Assembly: GCF_030730905.1 (NCBI RefSeq)
Contig: NZ_JAVAMP010000005.1
Location: 124,001-188,000 of the forward strand
Length of the DNA stretch: 64,000 nucleotides
DNA from: Chengkuizengella axinellae
Lineage (GTDB): Bacteria; Bacillota; Bacilli; Paenibacillales; KCTC-33759
Direction of reading: 5' to 3'
Within the stretch, counting starts at the first letter, position 1. Every line of letters starts with the position of its first letter. Below the pieces are notes generated by a model, which saw only the letters and a list, made by a program, of their open reading frames with translations, searched no databases and was not told where the DNA came from. Position numbers and translations under genes: made by a program. Of the stretch, positions 17,453-25,989 are shown piece by piece.

Positions 17453-19843
17453 ATGAAAACTATAAATAAAAAAGACTTCATCTTGTTATTTATGATCCTT
17501 ACATTAGCCGTATATTTCTTTTGTATTTCTTTCAAATATACATATATAGGAATATATGCTGAACCAAATCAAAATGGTGACTGGACTGTAAGCAGGGTTT
17601 TAAATGCGGTCTCCTGGGCTTCATCAAATCAAATTAAACCTGGAGATTCAATACAAGAAATAAATGGAGAAGATCCATCACATTTTAATAGACTTATCAA
17701 ATTTGGAAAAATAGAAATAGTGGATAACCTTATTATAAAACAACAAAATGGTATGGAAGTTGTATACGAATCGCCCCCATACAATAAATCTCAAATCATG
17801 TATGCAATAATCCCTATGTTTGTATTTATAGTCATTTTGCTCATAAGTATATTCATCTATCGTAAACATGGCATTAAATCAGAGATCAAATTGCTTATCG
17901 CTTTTTCTTTGATGTTTGCTTTAACTTACGTCACGACAGGAGCCTCTACTAGAGACAATGCTTTAGGAGAGCTAGTTATCTCATTCTCTTATCCCATTTT
18001 ACCTGTGCTTTTGTTGCATTATTTATATCGATATTTTTTGAATAGAGGAGAAAAATTCATCCCGATTTGGACCATCATTAGTGGTTATATTATTGTAGCA
18101 ATACATGTATTCATTGTGGCAACATTTTTGACGACTTCTATATTTAATGCTCAAACGTTCGAAAACATAATTATCAATTCTTACACAAGTTTTTTCACTT
18201 TGTATTCCCTCTTCATTTTCGTTATTATGGGAAATCAATTTTTTAAAGGAAACCCTTTACATCGCCCTGTTTATAAAATAATTATGTTGGGTCAGGTTAT
18301 TGCTTTCTTCCCATTTATTTTTTTCATTGGTATTCCTGATATTCTGTTTGGCATCTATCTCATCCCATATCATTTTGCACTTATGTTTGCTGTCTTTATG
18401 CCAATCATGTATCTTTATTTACTATCGTCCAATCAACTGCTAGATATAGATTATATAATCAAAAGAATACGTTATTATTGTATCTTAGCATTTATTCCTT
18501 CATTAATGATCATGGTCTTTCATCACTTTATTTGGAATCCAGATCGTTTGGAGATTGTAAAAGGGTTTGAAACCTTTGCACTGATTTACATTGGAATTGT
18601 GCTCTTTTTATATATGAAAGAAAATCTAGACTATCGATTAAGTGCCTTATGGTTTAAAGAAAAACACCGCTTTCAAGATAGTCTTCATCATATTACACAG
18701 CACATGTCTAAAATCATGAATACCTCTGAATTAGAAGATGTAATGATAAAAAACATTCAGTTAGTCTTACCGGTTGGCTCTGTTATCCTTTTTAAAAAAC
18801 CTCTAAAAGAAAAATGCTCTATCATAAAAAAACAAGGCTCATTACCCAATGATAGTATTATGGATCAGATTAACAATACTGCAAATCATACTTCCGTAGG
18901 TCAATTCATTAAAATCGATTCAGGCATTTGTTTTTTGTATGGCACCACCACAGACAATCATCAACAAATCATATGGGTGGATAATAAATTAAATCATACG
19001 AGATTCAATCGTGACGAAATGTCTTGGTTAAAAACGTTATTAAGTTATGTTTCCATAGTATATCAAAACCTACAATTGATTGATGACTTTGTTGGAAATT
19101 TAGAACATAATATATCTCAGGATAAACAAAGACCTGCATGGTTATTAAGACTTCTATTTTCGATTTCAGAAAAAGAACGTCGTCGTTTAAGCTCCGATTT
19201 GCATGATTCCGCATTGCAAGACCAAATTGTTTTGTATCGTCAGTTAGAACAAATGATGAAAGAACCTAGAATACCTAAACACGTTCAAGGTGAAATGGAG
19301 CATATTAGTTTTGGACTGATTGATGTGATCGAACAAATAAGAGAAACCTGCAATGAATTACGACCACCCTTTCTTAAAGAAATAGGAATCGTTGAAGCGA
19401 TTAACAATTTGTTATATCGATTGAGATTACGGATGAATTATTCTGTTGAATTATATGCTATGGACTTTCAAGCTGAACTCGATGATGATCAGGTGATCAC
19501 GTTATATCGAATCGTTCAAGAACTGCTTCAAAATGCTAATAAACATGCAAAAGCTACCCAAATCAATCTACATCTCTCAAGTAAAGAAGATACCATTCAT
19601 TTTACATACACAGATAACGGAATTGGGATGGACCTTCAAAAGCTTGAATTTTCCTTTACACATATGGGATTATGGGGTATACAAGAAAGAGTTGCTAGTT
19701 TAGAAGGAACGATTAAGTTTCACTCTACTCCTGATGAAGGCTTTCGTATTGATATCTCTATACCTGTAAAAAGCTCTCTTAATATACAAAAACAATTAAT
19801 TTCTCGTGGAGGCAACACAAATGTCCAAAATTATTCACTGTAA
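17453..19843 (+). CDS. ComP-like membrane sensor histidine kinase
   Basis: A 796-residue kinase built like B. subtilis ComP. There is one N-terminal membrane segment (residues 8-30), an extracytoplasmic PDZ-like stretch to about 120 (IKPGDSIQEINGEDP), then seven or so membrane segments to about residue 395, a GAF-like linker and a C-terminal HisKA_3/HATPase pair. The phosphoacceptor is His584 in SDLHDSALQDQ; the N-box is LLQNANKHAKA and the G-box DNGIGMD. It should phosphorylate the regulator encoded 42 nt downstream. The start codon overlaps the stop of a possible 20-codon leader (TAATG). No ComX- or ComQ-like gene precedes it, so the signal is unknown. Confidence 0.85.
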   Translation: MKTINKKDFILLFMILTLAVYFFCISFKYTYIGIYAEPNQNGDWTVSRVLNAVSWASSNQIKPGDSIQEINGEDPSHFNRLIKFGKIEIVDNLIIKQQNGMEVVYESPPYNKSQIMYAIIPMFVFIVILLISIFIYRKHGIKSEIKLLIAFSLMFALTYVTTGASTRDNALGELVISFSYPILPVLLLHYLYRYFLNRGEKFIPIWTIISGYIIVAIHVFIVATFLTTSIFNAQTFENIIINSYTSFFTLYSLFIFVIMGNQFFKGNPLHRPVYKIIMLGQVIAFFPFIFFIGIPDILFGIYLIPYHFALMFAVFMPIMYLYLLSSNQLLDIDYIIKRIRYYCILAFIPSLMIMVFHHFIWNPDRLEIVKGFETFALIYIGIVLFLYMKENLDYRLSALWFKEKHRFQDSLHHITQHMSKIMNTSELEDVMIKNIQLVLPVGSVILFKKPLKEKCSIIKKQGSLPNDSIMDQINNTANHTSVGQFIKIDSGICFLYGTTTDNHQQIIWVDNKLNHTRFNRDEMSWLKTLLSYVSIVYQNLQLIDDFVGNLEHNISQDKQRPAWLLRLLFSISEKERRRLSSDLHDSALQDQIVLYRQLEQMMKEPRIPKHVQGEMEHISFGLIDVIEQIRETCNELRPPFLKEIGIVEAINNLLYRLRLRMNYSVELYAMDFQAELDDDQVITLYRIVQELLQNANKHAKATQINLHLSSKEDTIHFTYTDNGIGMDLQKLEFSFTHMGLWGIQERVASLEGTIKFHSTPDEGFRIDISIPVKSSLNIQKQLISRGGNTNVQNYSL

Positions 19844-19885
19844 AGCAAATCACAAATGAAATGATCTATCTTGGAGGGAAGGTAA

Positions 19886-20548
19886 ATGATTAAAGTTTTG
19901 TTAGTGGATGATCATCCATCCGTTGGAGAGGGGACTAAAAATAGATTAGAGCAAGAAGATGATTTTAGCGTCACTGTAGTAGAACTTGGAACGGACGCAT
20001 TACAATTAATAGAGGATGGAGCAAAGTTTGATATTATGTTATTTGATTTAAATATGCCTGTCATCAATGGATTGGAATTAACCAGAAGGGTATTGAATAT
20101 TAATTCTGATGCGATGATCTTAATTTATACTGGATATGATATTGCCCCCAATTTTAACATATTAGTAGAAACAGGTGTTAGTGGGTTTATCAGTAAGGCA
20201 AGCCCATTAAGTCATTTGGTCAATTCGATTCGTTATGCGTTAAGAGGAGAGTGTGTGATTCCAACAAACCTGCTTAGACAACTAAGAAGACGTGACATGA
20301 GTGTGACAGATGAAAAAAGCGGAAAAACATTAGAGTTAACTTCAATTAACGAAAAGGAGCAATGTATTCTACAAGAAGTGGCCAAAGGAAAAAGCAATAA
20401 AGAAATTGCTAAAATCCTCTATATGAGCCAAAGAAATGTTGAATATAATTTAACGCGTATTTTTGAAAAATTAAAAGTGCGTTCTCGCTCAGAAGCTGTG
20501 ATAAAAGCAAGGAAACACGGACTCATTCACAATTCCGATTTTATATGA
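19886..20548 (+). CDS. ComA-like NarL/FixJ response regulator
   Basis: A 220-residue regulator with a receiver domain (acidic pocket DD at 8-9, phospho-acceptor Asp54 in LFDLNMP, Lys near 107 in FISKASP) and a C-terminal LuxR-type helix-turn-helix (residues about 150-215, KGKSNKEIAKILYMSQRNVEYNLTRIFEKL). It matches ComA of B. subtilis in length and helix-turn-helix sequence (the RxVEYxLT form). Partnered with the upstream ComP-like kinase. GGAGGG precedes ATG. Its targets are not identifiable here. Confidence 0.87.
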   Translation: MIKVLLVDDHPSVGEGTKNRLEQEDDFSVTVVELGTDALQLIEDGAKFDIMLFDLNMPVINGLELTRRVLNINSDAMILIYTGYDIAPNFNILVETGVSGFISKASPLSHLVNSIRYALRGECVIPTNLLRQLRRRDMSVTDEKSGKTLELTSINEKEQCILQEVAKGKSNKEIAKILYMSQRNVEYNLTRIFEKLKVRSRSEAVIKARKHGLIHNSDFI

Positions 20549-20631
20549 ACAAAAACAAAAAAAGCCTTAACTCGATGTTTTAATTACAATCACCGATTTA
20601 AGAACTTTTTCTAAACTTTTAATCCAATCGC

Positions 20632-21468
20632 TTAAAATCCAGTAGCGTGTGCTCCAGCCAATTCCTCTTGCAATGAATTATGAATAAGTCCATTGGAAGC
20701 CATCACATTACGCACACATAAATTATATGGATTCCCTTTAGTATCTGTTACGGTCCCGCCTGATTCCTTTATTAATAAAGCACCTGCTGCTATATCCCAT
20801 GCATTTAATTCTAATTCCCAAAACCCACTCATCCGACCTGCTGCTACATAAGCCAAATGAAGAGCAGCTGAACCTGTTGTTCTAATATTTCGAACCTTTG
20901 AAGACAACACCTGTATTCCTTTTAAATTTGTTGTTAATGCATTTTCTTGAACTGGAAATCCCGTGCCTATCAAACTATTCGAAAGCTCACTCTCTTTAGA
21001 TACTCCTATTTTACGACCTCTTAAATAAGCCCCTTTTCCTTTTTCTGCAACAAACATTTCATCATGCACTGGATCATATACCACACCTAATATGACCTCT
21101 CCATGATGAGCCAATGCAATGGAGACAGAATAAAATGGAAAACCGTGCACAAAATTTGTCGTACCATCTATAGGATCAACTATCCATACGTATTCGGCAT
21201 CCTGTATAGAATCAACTGCTCTCACAGAGGCTTCTGGTCCAACTTCTACCCCCTCTTCACCCAAAAAAGAGTGATCAGGAAAATAGGTTTGAAGCAGATT
21301 TCGTATCATCGTTTCACAGCCTTTATCCACTTCTGTCACTAGGTCATGGGAGGATAGTTTTGTTTTTAGTTTTGAATGCTTGCCACATCGGCTTTTAATC
21401 CATTCGCCTGCTTTGGAGGCTGTGTTTATTGCAACCGCTGTATAATTTTTCCTGCCAACTGTGTACAT
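20632..21468 (-). CDS. Inositol monophosphatase family protein
   Basis: A 278-residue Mg-dependent phosphatase. All family motifs are present: EVDKG near residue 47, LGEEG near 74, the DPIDGTTNFVHG box near 97-108 and WDIAAG near 223. It dephosphorylates inositol phosphate or a related sugar phosphate, possibly also 3'-phosphoadenosine phosphate; substrate cannot be decided from the motifs. The Shine-Dalgarno (AAGAGTGG) is moderate. It stands alone, convergent with the ComA-like gene. Confidence 0.88.
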   Translation of the reverse strand: MYTVGRKNYTAVAINTASKAGEWIKSRCGKHSKLKTKLSSHDLVTEVDKGCETMIRNLLQTYFPDHSFLGEEGVEVGPEASVRAVDSIQDAEYVWIVDPIDGTTNFVHGFPFYSVSIALAHHGEVILGVVYDPVHDEMFVAEKGKGAYLRGRKIGVSKESELSNSLIGTGFPVQENALTTNLKGIQVLSSKVRNIRTTGSAALHLAYVAAGRMSGFWELELNAWDIAAGALLIKESGGTVTDTKGNPYNLCVRNVMASNGLIHNSLQEELAGAHATGF

Positions 21469-21558
21469 TGAACACCACTCTTTTCTTGTAAATAATCAAT
21501 AAGGATAAATGTTATTCGATACAAATGAATTATATTCAATGATTGCTAATCCTAATCT

Positions 21559-22374
21559 TTAAGCAATCCCTTCTATAATTAAACGCAATGAAATTAAAAA
21601 CAAGATGACAAGCAAAAGATTCAGTAATATTTTACTGCTCAATCGTCCTGCGATCCAAGCACCTAACCATCCACCAAATAATGCCCCTGGAGCTAATGCC
21701 ATCAAACTAAACCAATGGATTTCTCCTAAATATATATGTGTTGCACTTCCTATAATGGAGGACAATAAGATGACAAACATAGATGTTGCAGTAGCAACAT
21801 GCGGAGGAAATGAAAACAATAACACCATTACTGGGACAAATAAGGAACCCCCGCCTATCCCGAACAATCCAGAAACCAAACCAACAGCGAAACCTACTGC
21901 TAAAGCCGGTAAAATATTATAACCGTATGTAAAGTTTTCTCCAGTTGGATCTACATACGATTTTTGAATTTTCCATTGGATCGAAAGAGGCTTTATATAT
22001 TTTTTTACAATTAATAATAGTGCCATCAGAAAAATAAAAATTCCAAAGGCCAACTGAAAAGAATTACCTTGAAAAGAACTGGTTAATGAAGCGCCTAACA
22101 TTGCAGCAGGACCACTTGTTACAAAAAATAACAAACCGCTTTTAAAATCTACTCTGCCTTGCTTAAAAAAGGTAAAGGTAGAAGATGCTGCAGTAAAAAT
22201 CAACACTGTCAAAGACGTACCTACTGCTACTGAACTGGACATTTCTTGTTCTAACAATAACGGAGTTAAGTAAATCAATGCTGGGACAATGAATACTCCA
22301 CCACCTAAACCAACTAAACTCCCAAATACTGCAGATACAATTCCTATACAGAGTATGATTAAAAAACTGATCAT
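21559..22374 (-). CDS. TauE/SafE family anion permease
   Basis: A 271-residue membrane protein with about eight segments in two repeats, each opening with the family motif (GLGGGVFIVPAL near residue 24 and GIGGGSLFVPVM near 175). Family members export sulfite, sulfoacetate or other organosulfur anions, or import taurine; substrate is unknown here. ATG 22374 (MISFLI) is chosen because AGGAAG lies 6 nt before it; the ATG at 22401 has no ribosome binding site. A TGAAAGCG-type half-palindrome at 22442-22455 upstream resembles a CcpA site with one mismatch. Confidence 0.85.
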   Translation of the reverse strand: MISFLIILCIGIVSAVFGSLVGLGGGVFIVPALIYLTPLLLEQEMSSSVAVGTSLTVLIFTAASSTFTFFKQGRVDFKSGLLFFVTSGPAAMLGASLTSSFQGNSFQLAFGIFIFLMALLLIVKKYIKPLSIQWKIQKSYVDPTGENFTYGYNILPALAVGFAVGLVSGLFGIGGGSLFVPVMVLLFSFPPHVATATSMFVILLSSIIGSATHIYLGEIHWFSLMALAPGALFGGWLGAWIAGRLSSKILLNLLLVILFLISLRLIIEGIA

Positions 22375-22505
22375 GAAACTTCCTGCCTTTTTATATTTCA
22401 TTATACCTTATTTTACCTGCTAATACCCAGCAACACCCTTTTCAAAGCGCTTTCATTAAAAATAAAAATAATAGTCGAAAAAAGGAAGATTTCCTTTTTA
22501 TATAA

Positions 22506-22916
22506 TTAAGTAATACTAGCCCCAATTACAAATGAAGTGCCCGCTGAAATTAATATAGAAAGCAGACCAACTGCACGATTATCCTTTTCAATTTCTTTAT
22601 CTACATTAAATTTAGGGGTCATAAATTCAAAAATAAAATAAGCAATTAATAATAATATAAATCCAAATGCTCCCCATTGAATGGCTTGCCATAATGTATC
22701 ATTATGCTCAATTGAAAAACGAAAAATATTAGCTACTCCAAATATTTTCCCACCTGTTGCCATTGCAACCGACAAATTTCCTTTTTTGATTTGCTCCCAA
22801 TTATTATATCTAGTCACTAGTTCAAATATAGTCAAACTAATTAAAATGGATATAATGACAACGATATAAAACAAAACCGTAGAAAGGTATTGATTTTCTA
22901 TAATGAAATCAAACAA
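22506..22916 (-). CDS. DUF350 membrane protein (YjfL-like)
   Basis: A 136-residue protein with four predicted membrane helices (about residues 12-32, 50-62, 75-95 and 112-133), including the DUF350 pattern LSVAMATGGKIFGVANIF. Function is not established; members often sit beside PspA-family genes, as here and in the E. coli yjfIJKL cluster. The start is TTG 22916 preceded by GAGGGAAG. It lies behind pspA after a hairpin and is probably part of the same sigma-W-driven transcript. Confidence 0.8.
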   Translation of the reverse strand: MFDFIIENQYLSTVLFYIVVIISILISLTIFELVTRYNNWEQIKKGNLSVAMATGGKIFGVANIFRFSIEHNDTLWQAIQWGAFGFILLLIAYFIFEFMTPKFNVDKEIEKDNRAVGLLSILISAGTSFVIGASIT

Positions 22917-22943
22917 ATACGTTCACTTCCCTCTATATGGTTC

Positions 22944-22973
22944 AACCACCGTTATATACTATTAACGGTGGTT
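22944..22973 (-). terminator. Intra-operon hairpin between pspA and the DUF350 gene
   Basis: Perfect 11-bp arms AACCACCGTTA / TAACGGTGGTT (22944-22954, 22963-22973). No T-run follows on the minus strand, so it looks more like an mRNA-processing or stability hairpin that separates expression of the two genes than a true terminator. Confidence 0.55.
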
Positions 22974-23021
22974 ATCATTTACTATACTATATTATTAAAT
23001 TTTAAGGGAATTTTCCACAAA

Positions 23022-23699
23022 TTATTCAGATTTGTTTTTAGCAGCTAACTGTGCTTTCATTGCAGCTAATTCATCATCTACATCATCACTACCTAATGCA
23101 TCAAGCTCATTATCTAATGAACGTGAGGAGTTCTTCAAATCTTCACTAGCTTCAGCTTCTGCTTCCATTTGCAGTACTTTTTCGTTCATACGCTCGAATC
23201 CTTTAGCACCTGTGTCTTTCCCAAAACCAGACATCGTTTGATTGATTTTCTTTTGAGCTTTTGCTGATTCTGCACGTGCTACAAGGGTATCCTTGCGGTT
23301 CTTCATCTTATTAAATTCTTCTTTCATATCCTCTAATTGCTTACGTAAGGAGTCTGCATTGGACTTAGCATTGTCATATTGCGTTTTGAAATCATCTAAT
23401 TTCTCTTGGTGTTCTTTTTTATCCTGCAAAGCACGACGAGCTAAATCTTCATTCCCACTTTCTAGAGCTTTCATAGCTTGTTGACCACGTTTGTCAACCA
23501 TTTCCTGTGCTTCTTCATACTTATGTTTTAATTTCTTCTCTACTGCAATTTGTTTAGCGACTGCAATTTCAGCCTCCGCAATATCATCTTCCATATCTCT
23601 CAAATATTGATTCAACATTTTAATTGGATCTTCAGCTTTATCGATAAGATCATTAACTGCAGCTGCGGAAATGTCTCTAATTCTCTTAAAAATACTCAT
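23022..23699 (-). CDS. pspA: Phage shock protein A / IM30 family protein
   Basis: A 225-residue, almost wholly helical coiled-coil protein of the PspA/Vipp1 family, which binds the inner face of stressed membranes as ESCRT-III-like assemblies. The N-terminal amphipathic helix (MSIFKRIRDISAAAVNDLID) and the following EDPIKMLNQYLRDMEDDIAEA are diagnostic. AAGGAGG lies 10 nt before the ATG. Its own sigma-W-type promoter lies at 23771-23796, overlapping the very end of the flotillin gene upstream. Together with flotillin, NfeD and DUF350 it forms a membrane-integrity block. Confidence 0.93.
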   Translation of the reverse strand: MSIFKRIRDISAAAVNDLIDKAEDPIKMLNQYLRDMEDDIAEAEIAVAKQIAVEKKLKHKYEEAQEMVDKRGQQAMKALESGNEDLARRALQDKKEHQEKLDDFKTQYDNAKSNADSLRKQLEDMKEEFNKMKNRKDTLVARAESAKAQKKINQTMSGFGKDTGAKGFERMNEKVLQMEAEAEASEDLKNSSRSLDNELDALGSDDVDDELAAMKAQLAAKNKSE

Positions 23700-23770
23700 A
23701 TTATTAAAATCCTCCTTATATATCTGTATAACCTTTTTCAGTGGATAATATCCTACTTTATACTCTATAA

Positions 23771-23796
23771 TACGATCATCTTTATGGTTGGTTTCA
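23771..23796 (-). promoter_or_regulatory. Sigma-W-type promoter for pspA
   Basis: On the minus strand TGAAAC (23791-23796), a 16-bp spacer, then CGTA (23771-23774). This is the extracytoplasmic-function sigma-W consensus. It starts 2 nt beyond the flotillin stop and lies 72 nt upstream of the pspA start. Confidence 0.8.
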
Positions 23797-23797
23797 A

Positions 23798-25255
23798 TTA
23801 TTTTTTGCTAGTTAAATTTTTCATTAATTCTTGAACATCAATGCCAGATACATCCTTCACCATTTCAGGCGCAGTTGCCATTAAAGAAGTGACATAATTG
23901 CTTACACGTGCAGCACCTTCACCATTTCCAGTATCTACAACGGTTAATTTATCAATACCTTGCAGTGGCTCTGCAACCTTGCCTGCCAATTCAGGAAGCA
24001 TTTTAACGATGATATCCAATACTGCCGCCTCACCAAACTTTTCAAATGCTTCTGCTAGTTTCTCTTTTGCTTCTGCTTCTGCAAGACCTTGCATACGTAT
24101 AACTTCAGCTGCTGCTGTACCTTGTGCTCTCTCGGCATCGGCAATTGCAACACCATCTAAACGTTTTTTCTCTGCACTTGCTTTTGCTTCTGCTTCAATT
24201 TTATATTGCAATGCATCTGCTTCGCGTAACTTTTTCGCTTTATCCGCTTCCGCTGCCTGTTCTACTGCGTAACGATCCGCATCCGCTTTTTTCTTCACTT
24301 CCGCATCATATTGCTTTTCTCTTCTCAAAATCTCTTTTTCTTCTATATCGATAGCTCTCTCTTTTTTTACGATTTCAACCTTCATTTCTTCCTCAACAAC
24401 CTGCTGTCTTGATTTTGCTTCTTGAATGTTATAGGACTGGTCTGCTTCTGCTTTGGCCATATCCTGTTCTTTTTTAAATTCAGCCACTTTTAACTCTTTA
24501 TCTTTTGATGCTTCTGCTACATTTGTATCTCTTAGAAGTTCCGCTTTTTGACCTTCTTCATCTGCTTGTGCTTTTTGAATTCTGGAATCACGGACCGCAT
24601 CTGCTTCAGCAATTTCTGCATCTCTTTTTACCGCTGCGATTCTCGGTTTACCTAATGCATCTAAGTATCCATGCTGATCTCTTAAATCTTTAATCGTAAA
24701 GGAAACAATGCTTAATCCCATCTTTTTCAGATCACGTGCTGCCACCCCTTGCACCTCTTGTGCAAATCGATCACGGTTTTTATATACTTCCTCTACCGTC
24801 ATTGTACCTAAAATTGCACGTAAATGTCCTTCTAGAACTTCCTGTGCTTCCGATTGTAGATCCTCTTTGGATTTACCCATAAATTGCTCTGCGGCTGTTG
24901 CTATATCTTCCACTGAGCTACCGATCTTAATAATCGCCACACCATCCGCCATGACTGGAACCCCTTGTTCAGTGTATACTTCTGGAGTTGAAACATCTAA
25001 TTTGTGTGACATTAAGGAAAGAAAGTCTGACTTTTGGAAAATTGGGAGAATGAACGCCCCTCCACCACGTACAATTTTAATCTTTCTTCCAGATTCATCT
25101 GTTATCGTATTTCCACTTCCTAGCATAGATCCTGTCACAACCATTGCTTCATCCGAACTTACTGTTTTATACCTCGCCCAAAATGCTAATCCTAATAAAA
25201 TGATTACACCAATTACAATAACGGGAATAACTAAATATTCTGGTATTGTACCCAT
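23798..25255 (-). CDS. floT: Flotillin-like protein FloT (YuaG)
   Basis: A 485-residue SPFH protein. It has an N-terminal membrane hairpin/segment (residues 7-27), the SPFH domain to about residue 220, a long charged Ala/Glu/Lys coiled coil (about 220-400) and a C-terminal part ending in NLTSKK. Flotillins form membrane microdomain scaffolds that maintain fluidity and organise signalling and secretion complexes. The length and the partner NfeD gene 95 nt upstream match the B. subtilis yuaF-floT operon. AGGAGG precedes the ATG. It should be cotranscribed from the sigma-W promoter at 25933. Confidence 0.93.
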   Translation of the reverse strand: MGTIPEYLVIPVIVIGVIILLGLAFWARYKTVSSDEAMVVTGSMLGSGNTITDESGRKIKIVRGGGAFILPIFQKSDFLSLMSHKLDVSTPEVYTEQGVPVMADGVAIIKIGSSVEDIATAAEQFMGKSKEDLQSEAQEVLEGHLRAILGTMTVEEVYKNRDRFAQEVQGVAARDLKKMGLSIVSFTIKDLRDQHGYLDALGKPRIAAVKRDAEIAEADAVRDSRIQKAQADEEGQKAELLRDTNVAEASKDKELKVAEFKKEQDMAKAEADQSYNIQEAKSRQQVVEEEMKVEIVKKERAIDIEEKEILRREKQYDAEVKKKADADRYAVEQAAEADKAKKLREADALQYKIEAEAKASAEKKRLDGVAIADAERAQGTAAAEVIRMQGLAEAEAKEKLAEAFEKFGEAAVLDIIVKMLPELAGKVAEPLQGIDKLTVVDTGNGEGAARVSNYVTSLMATAPEMVKDVSGIDVQELMKNLTSKK

Positions 25256-25350
25256 AATAAAATCCTCCTCTAAAATAATTATCGTGCTTATAAATTGTTG
25301 GTAAGAGTCCCGAATATACTCAAAATATCTTTATATTGATTGAGTATCGT

Positions 25351-25878
25351 TTATGAATCAAAACTTGAGACATAAAGGGTGCTGTCCTTTACTTCTATAA
25401 CGACAACCTTTGTACCTTCATTGATGACTTCACCATCATAACTTGAAGCAATTTCATTGATTTGACTCGCACCGATCTTGATTAGAACCTCTCCATATCC
25501 TTTCTGTGGAATGGTAACTGTTACTTCTCCTATTTTCCCAACATAATCTTGAATAGAATGGGAAATAGAATTTTCTGCATTTTTCATAGGTTTAACATAA
25601 AGGAAGTATACCAATATGGACATCAGTATCGCAGCACATATTGATAAAATAATAATAACTGTCATATGTAGGGATGTATATTGTGTAAGTAAAATTCCCG
25701 ATCCTCCAAATATCGTCAAACCACCAACAATTGTAACTGGCTCAAGAAAATCTAAACCATCCACAGATAAAAAATCAAACACACCATCCATAAAACTACC
25801 AATAATATCTCCAAAAACAACAGTAACTAGTGTAAATAAAACACCAAATACGAAACAGCCCCAGAATATCTCAATCAT
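25351..25878 (-). CDS. yuaF: NfeD-family membrane protein (YuaF-like)
   Basis: A 175-residue protein with three membrane segments (residues about 5-28, 48-65 and 72-95) and a C-terminal soluble OB-fold NfeD domain (about 108-172: GKIGEVTVTIPQKGYGEVLIKIG). NfeD proteins partner with flotillins; YuaF of B. subtilis (174 residues) is encoded before floT as here. AAGGGGTG precedes ATG. First gene of the sigma-W-controlled unit. Confidence 0.88.
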   Translation of the reverse strand: MIEIFWGCFVFGVLFTLVTVVFGDIIGSFMDGVFDFLSVDGLDFLEPVTIVGGLTIFGGSGILLTQYTSLHMTVIIILSICAAILMSILVYFLYVKPMKNAENSISHSIQDYVGKIGEVTVTIPQKGYGEVLIKIGASQINEIASSYDGEVINEGTKVVVIEVKDSTLYVSSFDS

Positions 25879-25932
25879 TTTAATTCACCCCTTTCTAGAT
25901 GTATTATGTGTTGTAAAAGTTAATACTAGTAA

Positions 25933-25959
25933 TACGTAACATTTGTCATAAAAGTTTCA
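25933..25959 (-). promoter_or_regulatory. Sigma-W-type promoter for yuaF-floT
   Basis: Minus strand TGAAAC (25954-25959), 17-bp spacer, CGTA (25933-25936), 55 nt upstream of the yuaF start. Matches the sigma-W consensus and the known control of yuaF-floT in B. subtilis. Confidence 0.85.
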
Positions 25960-25989
25960 AATTTTTTTCAATTTTTCTTGTTATATACT

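Noticed and set aside
17391-17453. Possible ComX-like pheromone gene before the ComP-like kinase
   Set aside because: Only 20 codons, weak ribosome site, no prenylated Trp-like residue near the C-terminus; ComX precursors are about 55 residues.
22442-22455. CcpA (cre) site upstream of the TauE-like gene
   Set aside because: TGAAAGCGCTTTGA differs from the cre consensus at a conserved C; position relative to a promoter is unclear, so it is not listed as a feature.
24124-25304. Long plus-strand reading frames opposite floT (and similar ones opposite pspA)
   Set aside because: They are composition shadows of the Glu/Lys/Ala-rich coiled coil on the minus strand, with no ribosome site and low-complexity products.
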